Source of the DNA: Theocolax elegans
Taxonomy: Eukaryota > Arthropoda > Insecta > Hymenoptera > Cerocephalidae
NCBI GenBank assembly: GCA_026168455.1
Contig: CM047426.1
Location: 25,913,058-25,977,057 of the forward strand
Length of the DNA: 64,000 nt
Direction of reading: 5' to 3'
Under the pieces are notes generated by a model that was not told where the DNA came from, did no database searches, and saw nothing but the letters and a program-made list of their open reading frames with translations. Positions 52,026-60,101 of this stretch are shown piece by piece; within the stretch, counting starts at the first letter, position 1; every line of letters starts with the position of its first letter. A program made the translations under genes and the position numbers.

Positions 52026-52403
52026 CAGTTTAAATTAATGTTCGATTATTTTATGTACATACATATATGCTTTATTAATACAATTTAATAATAGAAATGA
52101 AAATTTACCTAAGATTTAAAATTATATTTTATATATTGAAAAACAATATTTTATTTTTATTAATATTTAAAAATATACAATATATTATTATTTAAGTAGT
52201 TTATTTAATAACAGCTTTATTTATATACAATCTAACCAACCTTTAAGCTATTCTGCTATAAACACAGTACAAATGAACAGTATAATTAAATTTCTTAGAA
52301 TTTGGTAAACGCCTTAGAGCAAACGTAAAATATAAGCTAGTTTGTGAATAGATAGTTCTTAGGTCGGATGGATTACATTTCCTACAAATTTTCTAAAATT
52401 AAA

Positions 52404-53287
52404 ATGAGCGATTTGCAAGAAAGAGTGCAGAAATTGGAGGAAAGTGTAAAAGCAATACAAGGTATGTAATTAACTTGTTTTAAAATATGTATTTAAAGTA
52501 AATTTTACTGATAATTTATATTAAAATAAATTAACTATGTTAATTTCTTATTTAAAAACTATTTATAATGTACACTGTTAAAAAATTTATTAAATTTAAT
52601 GTACATTTCATTAAAATTAATGCAAAAATAGGTAAATATATACATGTAGAAATTTTGAAATTTTGTTTTTGTTAATTGTACACTAATTTAACTGGAAGTT
52701 TTTTTACAGTGTAATTATAATTATTATTCATTTTTAAATTAATATTTATATATTATTATAAATTAATTGTATATGTTTTTACATGTTAGATGTTCAGTCA
52801 GATATGATTGAAAAATTGAATAAAATAATTGAAAAAATCGACAAATCAGGTGAATTAAAGGAATACGTCTATGTTCAAAATCAACGACCTCAATCTGTAA
52901 TTCCTTATGAAGGAACATCAATGATAAACTCTGGTGCCAATCAAAATCAAAGCAACTGTTCTGGTAAAGAATATATAAATATACACACATATATGTATAT
53001 GCTAGCGTGTGTTACATATTTAAATATTGAATTAACTAATTTTTTTGTATTTGTAGGTTATAATTCAAGCAATGGAAACTTAAGATATTGTAATAGACCA
53101 TACAAAGGTGAGTGAAAATTTAAAATATTGTTAACATATAAATTATTTTATAAGTTATTGTATTATAAATTATTTTAATGTTATTTCAGGTAATATAAGA
53201 GGTTGTAAAGGTGGAAGGAGGCATCGAAGGAATCACACATATAATGCAGCTTTTATAGGGGAAGTAATGAAACATTTTATGCAATAA
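52404..53287 (+). CDS. Coiled-coil/basic small protein gene (copy 3, cassette copy)
   Basis: Exons 52,404-52,461, 52,790-52,963, 53,057-53,107 and 53,190-53,287 encode the same 126-residue protein as the other copies. The N-terminal heptad pattern (LQERVQKLEESVKAIQ) is followed by a second helix containing EKLNKIIEKIDKSG, a polar linker with NQNQSNCSG, and a basic tail with paired Arg and His residues. This copy is the first gene of the complete cassette, about 670 bases upstream of the full RPA gene. No TATA box stands out in the AT-rich upstream sequence. It is not a standard Helitron component as far as I know; alternatives are a captured host gene fragment or an RNA/DNA-binding cofactor. 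Confidence 0.65.
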
Positions 53288-53652
53288 TAAGTTGTATATC
53301 ATTTATTTCAAATGTGGTATAAGATAATGTAAATCTATATAAAGAATAAACAGTTATAATAAATATGAGTAAATTTATTTCGTTATAGTCCCATAGTTCA
53401 TTGTTATTACGTTATTATATATATTTTTTTATTAAAATGAATTCAAAATTAAAATTAATATTATTAAGTGAATATTAAGAGAATATATTAAAATATTGAT
53501 TCAGTAATTTAATAAATATGTTATTAAGAATCGATCCCAAAACATAATCTTTTAAACTATAAATTTGATTTTGATATTATTATGATTATTATCTTTTGAA
53601 TTTAATATTAATTTTTAGTTATAATAAATATTTTGAATGTAATTATTTTTAC

Positions 53653-53718
53653 AGTTAAAGCTCGCATAACGCACAAAAGTAAAATGGTTCGTATTTTCAA
53701 TAAAAAGCTACAACAATA
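53653..53718 (+). pseudogene. RPA exon fossil, copy 3
   Basis: Same fossil as at 31,969-32,037, here about 240 bases upstream of the intact RPA gene. About ten codons match the DBD-A start; the rest has diverged and stops at TAA 53,716-53,718. Confidence 0.55.
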
Positions 53719-53952
53719 AATATAAAAATAAATTAATTATCATGTTTTTAAATTTAAATTTAATTGAAAGTTTGTACGATGTATTATTATTCTGTAAACC
53801 TGTTATGAGAGCATGTAAACTTATATTGAAAACAAATGTTTCTTATAGTACAAGTTTACCGTAACTATTAGCACATTGATTCAGTGATAGCCGTTCATTA
53901 TACAGTGTGTTTAAGTGTTATAGGTGTAGTGTTATTTATTACATAATTGAAA

Positions 53953-55349
53953 ATGAAAATTAATAGTAATAAAAGAAAATTAGAAGATGATTCTAATGAA
54001 AAAAATGTCAAAATCACAAAATCAGATAAGTACTGCACATTTAAAGAAGCAGAGGAGTCAATATTTAGGTTTGTATATTTAATTATATAATAACATTAAA
54101 TACTACATATGATAATATTATTAAACATTATATTTGAATTTATAAATAAACATTAATATTTTATATTCATGATTATATTTGAATTTATAAATAAACATTA
54201 ATATTTTATATTCATAAATTTTTATCTCATTTGTTTTAGTCTCATATTTTTTTAATTACTCAACAATTTCTCATTTTTTAAAATAATATTAAATTTTTTA
54301 TAAATTATAATAAAGACTTTTAATTTTTTAATTTTTTAAGGTTTACAGTTAAAGCACGTGTAACACATAAAACCAACTTAATAAATTACACCAATGGACA
54401 ATTATTTAGTGCTGACTGCATTGATACCTCCGGTGAATTTAGAGTTACTGCATTCAACGATGTAGCTGTACACTTTTATGAAAAGTTGAAGGTGATATTT
54501 AATTTTATTATTGTTACATAAACATATTTAGCTTCATTATATGTGCATTTTATTATTTAACTTTACTAGTTTCAAATTTTTGTATAAATAGAAATTTTTA
54601 ATATTTCTTTCACAGGTTAACTCCATATATGAATTTAGTAACGTCCATTTCACTGCATGCAACAACAAATTTAATAAATTTAAACAAAACTTATTGGAAA
54701 TAAATTTGAAAATCGATTCATTAGTTCAAGAGATATTTGATGAAGACTTGATACCAAAAAATAATATAGTATTTGTAAATTTCATGGATATTTGTAATAA
54801 GGATGCTGGTGAATATATAGGTAAAAGATATGAAACAACTTTTATTACCTTTTATAAAATGATTTAATTAATTTAAGTATGAACTATTGCAGACATTGTT
54901 GGAATAATAAGTTCAATCGTCGAAGTGCAGATTATAAAAGGTGATTTTGTAAAAAGGGAAATCATTATAAAAGATGATATTCATAATGAAGTAAGTTTGT
55001 AGGACTTAATGTGATTGGATAAAAATAATTACATTTTACAAATATTATATATTTTTTTAGGTTACAGTGGTATTTTGGAACAAAAATGCTAAACAATTTA
55101 TTGGAAAATTAAATGATATAATTCATATTAAAAGTGGAAAAGTAACTGAATATAAATCTGAAAAAAAGATATCTGTATTATCAAGTACAGTTTTCACATT
55201 GAATGATACATCTATTGATGAAGTTAAAAGGTAAAATATTATTTTTTAATTTATTATACATATAATTTAATGGTATATATTATATATAATAATAAAAATA
55301 ATAATTATTTATATTTTATTTTAGATTGTCAAATATCTTGCAGAACTAA
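53953..55349 (+). CDS. RPA1-like single-stranded DNA-binding protein, 6 exons
   Basis: Exons 53,953-54,068, 54,341-54,491, 54,616-54,820, 54,893-54,990, 55,061-55,230 and 55,325-55,349 join in phase to 254 codons plus TAA, all introns GT-AG. After a charged N-terminus (residues 1-38) comes an OB fold matching RPA70 DBD-A (FTVKARVTHKTN, then GQLFSADCIDTSGEFRVTAF). A second fold matches DBD-B (DIVGIISSIVEVQ, KREIIIKDD, VTVVFWNKNAKQF, ISVLSS). The protein ends after DBD-B; the zinc-ribbon DBD-C and the N-terminal protein-interaction fold of cellular RPA70 (about 600 residues) are absent. In rolling-circle transposition it would coat the strand displaced by the helicase encoded 1.7 kb downstream. 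RPA-like genes are well known in plant Helitrons and less so in animals. Host RPA1 derivation is likely. Confidence 0.8.
54127..54215 (+). repeat. 45 bp tandem duplication at the breakpoint
   Basis: Two adjacent copies of a 45-base unit starting ATTATATTTGAATTTATAAA lie in RPA intron 1. Junction 1 of the inverted block falls within the corresponding sequence of the first block copy. Confidence 0.9.
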
Positions 55350-55556
55350 AAAAACCTAATTTATACATTGAAAATTCATTATATTATATTTATTGTTGAA
55401 AGTACTTTTTTTTGTACGAATTTTTATATTATAATAGATAATTATGAGTTAATAAATAAAAAATAATAATTTTTTATTTCCTACGTAATCAAATCAACTT
55501 AGACTAAACAAATATTAAAGTAGTTTAAATAATAACATTATTTATTAATTTCTAAT

Positions 55557-56513
55557 ATCCTTAGTAATATTGTATATATGTATAACAACATTTGTACGAT
55601 TTTGTAATACATTTATATTGACAGCTCTTCTTTTCAAATTTCTATTGTCATTAATATTTATTATAAAAATAAAAAAATATAATACACCAATATTAGTTTT
55701 ATTATATTCTATTACAATCAACTGATTTAAAATCCATTTATATTCGTAAACATAAGTAATTGATAAGCGGGGGAATTGAAAAGAAACAAAATTAAAGTCA
55801 GTAGTCTAATAATAGACGTGAATTGTATAGGTTTATGTTTGTTCAAATTTGTATAGAAATGTTTCGTTTAAATTAAAATAAGTTATTTTATATATTATAA
55901 TTAAACAAATTTAGCGTCAATAACTCGAAAGTTTATTTATATTTACATTTTTACTTACAATTTTCTTTACATAAATTTTTATAAAGTGTTGCGTGCTTCC
56001 AAACAGCTGTAAGTATTATCTCTTGTACGCGAGAACGTTTATTATTGATTTATAGCATCCTTAGTAATATTTTATAAATGTATAACAACATTTGTATGAA
56101 TTTGTAATACATTTATATTGACAGCTCTTCTTTTCAAATTTTTATTGTCACTAATATTTATTAAAAAAATAAAAATAAAAATATAATACATCAATATTAG
56201 TTTTATTATATTCTGTTATAGTCAACTGAGTTAAAATACAGTTATGTTTCGTAAACATAAGTAATTGATAAGCGGGGGAAACGAATAGAAACAAAATTAA
56301 AGTCAGTAGTCTAATAGACGTGAATTGTATAGGTTTATGTTCCTTCAAATCAGTATACAAATTTAGCGTCAATAACTCGAAAGTTTATTTATATTTACAT
56401 TTTTACTTACAATTATATTTACATATATTACTATCTTTACATAAATTTTCATAAAGTGTTGCGTAATTACAAACAACTGTAAGTATTATCTCTTGTACGA
56501 AAGAACGCATTGT
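55557..56513 (+). repeat. 500 bp-period direct repeat between RPA and Rep genes
   Basis: Units at about 55,557-56,042 and 56,057-56,513 share ATCCTTAGTAATAT starts, AATTGATAAGCGGGGGAA middles and TAAGTATTATCTCTTGTACG ends. The first unit has an extra segment of about 50 bases near 55,850. It is non-coding and fills most of the gap between the RPA and protease-Rep genes, so it could hold a promoter or be a nested insertion. Confidence 0.8.
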
Positions 56514-56643
56514 TTACTTTTCTGAACATGTATATATTATATATATTCGAACGTACATATAATATTTACAGATTATTAAATTATTAAGTTAATTTTATTA
56601 ATGTTATATCTGTCTATAAAAATAGTAAGTCTATTAATTAATT

Positions 56644-56994
56644 TTAATGGTTATGAGTTTAATTTGTTGAAATTAATTTATTGAAACCAGAAAAGCTCAA
56701 GACCATTAAGTTTGCTAATTATTCATGAATTTTTTGCCATTTTGCTATTAATAACATTAATAACTTATTTTTTTTTAAATGTACCTATTTTTCTAAATTA
56801 TTATTACTGGCGTATCTTACTTTCATGGATAATTTATTAAAAACGAAATATTTTTGAAAATCGAAGCTCCATATTCTAATGAAAGTACGGAATAATAGTT
56901 ACAAATTTTTAAAAATTTTTATTTAGTTTTTTCAAAATAATTTTTTTATTGAAAAAGATAGATTCTAGTTATTCGGTTGCGACAACCCGTTAAT
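56644..56994. mobile_element. MITE related to the 21,147 element, next to the Rep gene start
   Basis: The right end CGACAACCCG followed by TTAA (56,991-56,994) and the preceding TTCAAAATAATTTTTTTATT resemble the right end of the TTAA-flanked MITE at 21,143-21,529. The left end is less clear (TTAATGGTTATGAG). It stops 13 bases before the start codon at 57,008, so it supplies the immediate promoter or leader sequence. Confidence 0.4.
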
Positions 56995-57007
56995 TATATT
57001 AAAAATA

Positions 57008-58633
57008 ATGGGTCTTAGTAATGAAGACAAATTGATTGTCAAAGGAATTGGTAATTATACTGGATTTAATAGTAGATTAAATGATAATCATTTATATGAA
57101 TTTAATAATATATTAAAATCGCATACCGAATTTAATATGCAATGTACTGTAGCCATGCAAAGGCTATCGAATATTAAAGTTGTAGATAGAAACAAACAAT
57201 TTATTCAAATATTATTTTCTGGATCATTTGACAATGGCCATTGGATCTGTTTCTGGTATAACAATAATGTAATTCATATTTATGACAGCCTTAACAATAA
57301 GTTTTTAAATAATGATCATATAATCGTAATAAACCGTATGTTCCCTGATAAAAAAAATTTACGAATTATTTATGAAAAGGTTCAAAATCAAACAAATTCT
57401 TATGATTGTGGTATATACGCAATAGCTTTCGCAGTTGCAATTGTTTTTAATGTATGTCCCTGTAATTTAAAGTTTAATGTAAATAAAATGCGAGAAACCT
57501 TATTAAAAATGTATGAAAATAACACATTGATATTTTTTCCTTTGCAAAGTGATTTACAATATTATTCTAACAATAGAATAATGCAAATTAATACGGAATT
57601 TAATAATGTCATTCAACATTCTAATATTTCAAATGTATATTCTCATTTTCCAAAAGTAAATATAAAAAAAGTTGAGTCAACGTATTTAGAAAAAATAGAA
57701 AATAGTCAAAATTTATTAATGAATAAATTAAAATGTTATTCATTAGAAAAACTTAATATAAACTCAAGTAACAGTAACAGTGTAAATTACACCTTATGTA
57801 ATAATAGAAATGATTTGACAGAAATATCTGAAAACCATAATTTAAATAATGAAAATAAATATCATGCTATGGATGTACAAAATATTAATTATTGTCAAAA
57901 TGATGCAGTCGATAATGAATACTTTCCGCAAGACAACAATTATTCTTTCAATGCAATTGATGTTATAAATGATAAAGTTAATTTAAAAAAAAATTCTTTA
58001 AAAAGAACTTCCAGCAATAATAAAACAATAGTAAACGTTAAAAAAAGAAAAACTAATATACAAATTGCAGAATGTCAAAAAAATTTACACCAAATAAAAA
58101 AAAATTCAATAAACTTTAATTCAAATAAATTGAGTAAAACTTCTTTACAAAACCATAAACTATTACAACAAAAAATTAGGAGAAATATCCTTACTGAGGA
58201 ACAGAAAATAATAATTAATAACAAAAGAAGAGAAAAGGAAAATGAAAAAAAAAAAAATTTAAATCCTGATGAAATTTTAGCAGCAAGAAAAGAAAAAACT
58301 TTAAAACAAACAATTAAAAGAAATAAAAGAACTAAGGAAGAACAAATCGAATTCAATAAAAATAGAAGAGAAAAATATAAAATAAAAAAAGAAAGCATAA
58401 ATAAATGTGGCATTGTAGTATTAAAATATGAAGAAAAATTAAATAAAAAAGTAAGTAGAAACCAAAATTCTATGAAAATTAAATTAAATTCTAAATTTAA
58501 TGAAAAATTAAAAAAAAAAAAAATAATACTACAAAAAATTAGAAGAAATAACCTTACTGATGAACAGAAAATAATAATTAATAACAAAAGAAGAGAAAAG
58601 GAAAATGAAAAAAAAAAAAAATTTAAGTTCTGA
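57008..58633 (+). CDS. Helitron polyprotein part 1: Ulp1/C48-like cysteine protease and Lys-rich coiled coil
   Basis: 541 codons from the ATG at 57,008. Residues 65-180 form a Ulp1-type (C48) protease domain. The catalytic residues are visible: His78 in FDNGHWICFW, Asp93 in IHIYDSLNN, Gln128 just upstream, and Cys134 in NSYDCGIYAIAFA. Such enzymes cleave SUMO or peptide bonds in viral and transposon proteins. Residues 180-370 are Asn-rich and featureless. From about 385 a Lys/Glu-rich helical region repeats with a period of about 360 bases (units with [20 protein letters not shown]). The frame ends in a run of 15 A (58,607-58,621). The first repeat unit has 13 A there and reads on into [14 protein letters not shown], exactly what follows in the next frame, so this is one gene broken by a frameshift. 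Confidence 0.85.
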   Translation: MGLSNEDKLIVKGIGNYTGFNSRLNDNHLYEFNNILKSHTEFNMQCTVAMQRLSNIKVVDRNKQFIQILFSGSFDNGHWICFWYNNNVIHIYDSLNNKFLNNDHIIVINRMFPDKKNLRIIYEKVQNQTNSYDCGIYAIAFAVAIVFNVCPCNLKFNVNKMRETLLKMYENNTLIFFPLQSDLQYYSNNRIMQINTEFNNVIQHSNISNVYSHFPKVNIKKVESTYLEKIENSQNLLMNKLKCYSLEKLNINSSNSNSVNYTLCNNRNDLTEISENHNLNNENKYHAMDVQNINYCQNDAVDNEYFPQDNNYSFNAIDVINDKVNLKKNSLKRTSSNNKTIVNVKKRKTNIQIAECQKNLHQIKKNSINFNSNKLSKTSLQNHKLLQQKIRRNILTEEQKIIINNKRREKENEKKKNLNPDEILAARKEKTLKQTIKRNKRTKEEQIEFNKNRREKYKIKKESINKCGIVVLKYEEKLNKKVSRNQNSMKIKLNSKFNEKLKKKKIILQKIRRNNLTDEQKIIINNKRREKENEKKKKFKF

Positions 58634-58860
58634 TGAAATTTTAGCAGCAAGAAAGGAAAAAACTTTAAAGCAAAAAATTAAAAGAATCGAAAGAACTAAA
58701 GAAGAAAAAATCGAATGCAATAAAAAAACAAGAGAAATAAGTAAAATAAAAAAAGAAAGCATAAATAAATATAAAATTAAAATAATAAAATCTGAAGATG
58801 CACTAAAAACAAAAATTACAATGAAAAAAAATTCAGTAAAAATTAATTTTGATGCTTTAT
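58168..58860 (+). repeat. Internal duplication in the Helitron coiled-coil region
   Basis: Two coding units with a period of about 360 bases share ACAAAAAATTAG starts, the CAGAAAATAATAATTAATAA stretch and the GATGAAATTTTAGCAGCAAG stretch. At the protein level both read as Lys/Glu-rich helices. The poly-A run in each unit differs in length (13 and 15), which causes the frameshift in the second. Confidence 0.85.
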
Positions 58861-60101
58861 TCAATGCAAATTTTGACGAAGAATTAATTATTGAGAATTT
58901 TTTAGGTGAATTAAGTGAAATTTGCATATTTTGCAATGCTAAACATTTCAAATTTGAATATAAAGCTGATAAAAAATTTACAAATTGTTGCAATAGAGGT
59001 AAAGTAATATGTGAAGATATTGATTATCCTGATTATTTAAAAAACTTAGTAACTGGAACTAAAAATGAAAGTGAACAGTTTTGCAAACATATAAGACTTT
59101 ATAATAATGCACTTGCCTTTGCTAGTTTTGGAGCAAAATTTGATACATTATTTGGAAAAGGACCTCAAGTTATTAGAATCTGCGGTCAAGTTTATCACAA
59201 TATTTATAATTTACATCCAAACGAAATTGATGCCAGAAAATATGGTCAACTTTATATTATTGATAATGAACTGGCGTCTCAAATGCGATTTAATAATATT
59301 CCGTTGTGTTCCTTTCAATTATTAAAAGAATTAGATAATTATTTTCGCAAAAACAATATTTATGCCAAATCTTATAAAATGATGCACGAAGTTGAAATAG
59401 AAACACAAATTAGTTTAAAAAATAATGCAACTGAAATTAAATCTAATGAAATTGCAATGTACATAACTCGTAATTCAAATCTCGATAAACGCAGATACAA
59501 CTTAGCTAGATGTAATGAAGTAGCCGTAGTATTTGTTGGGAATGATGGTCAACCTCCTGAAGATCGAGACATATGTATATATTCAAAACATTTAACACCT
59601 AAGAGTATCCCTTATATAAGTAAGCATGTTGATCCTATGACATATCCATTAATGTATCCTATTGGAGGTTTCGGTTGGATGCCAAACATGAAATGTAAAA
59701 ATAATGAAAATAATATTACAATGTTACAATTTTATTGCTACAAATTTAGCGTTAGAGGTGATTTTAACCAATATTTAAATTTAGGAAAATTAACACAGCA
59801 ATATATTGTTGATGCTTGGATAAAAGTTGAAGGGTCAAGATTGCATTATTTAAGGAAAAACCAAAATTTACTTAGAACAGATTTATATAAAGGAGTTATG
59901 GATTATATAAAAACAAAGCAAACAGACGAAAAAATGAAAATCGGCAAATGCGTTATATTGCCATCATCATTTACAGGAAGTCCCCGATCTTTAAAGCAAA
60001 ATTTTTTAGACTCAATGACCATTGTTCAAAAATACGGTAAACCTGATTTTTTCATCACAATGACATGTAATCCAAAGTGGAAAGAAATTCAAATAATTTA
60101 A
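58605..60101 (+). CDS. Helitron polyprotein part 2: coiled coil, zinc finger and Rep N-terminal region
   Basis: Continues part 1 in another frame; the ATG at 58,605 is probably not a true start, since the frame resumes the repeated [15 protein letters not shown] motif. A Helitron zinc-finger-like region holds CIFCNAKHF (Cys107, Cys110) and NCCNRGKV (Cys128, Cys129). From about residue 255 the sequence follows the Helitron N-terminal Rep-associated domain, with [29 protein letters not shown] and [15 protein letters not shown]. It then stops at 60,099-60,101, two codons into a disrupted run where homologous Helitron proteins continue. The match to part 3 across the break shows a single missing base in CAAATAATTT at about 60,090. 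Confidence 0.85.
   Translation: MKKKKNLSSDEILAARKEKTLKQKIKRIERTKEEKIECNKKTREISKIKKESINKYKIKIIKSEDALKTKITMKKNSVKINFDALFNANFDEELIIENFLGELSEICIFCNAKHFKFEYKADKKFTNCCNRGKVICEDIDYPDYLKNLVTGTKNESEQFCKHIRLYNNALAFASFGAKFDTLFGKGPQVIRICGQVYHNIYNLHPNEIDARKYGQLYIIDNELASQMRFNNIPLCSFQLLKELDNYFRKNNIYAKSYKMMHEVEIETQISLKNNATEIKSNEIAMYITRNSNLDKRRYNLARCNEVAVVFVGNDGQPPEDRDICIYSKHLTPKSIPYISKHVDPMTYPLMYPIGGFGWMPNMKCKNNENNITMLQFYCYKFSVRGDFNQYLNLGKLTQQYIVDAWIKVEGSRLHYLRKNQNLLRTDLYKGVMDYIKTKQTDEKMKIGKCVILPSSFTGSPRSLKQNFLDSMTIVQKYGKPDFFITMTCNPKWKEIQII

Larger units (their letters stand above)
43278..54165 (+). repeat. Triplicated block A, second direct copy
   Basis: Direct copy of 21,601-32,480, differing by eye mainly in homopolymer and microsatellite lengths. 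Unlike the first copy, it continues without a fold-back into the rest of RPA intron 1 and the downstream Helitron genes, so this is the copy that preserves the original right-hand junction. Confidence 0.95.

Noticed and set aside
58075..58993. Minus-strand Phe/Leu-rich frames
   Set aside because: Antisense shadow of the Lys/Asn-rich Helitron coiled-coil region.
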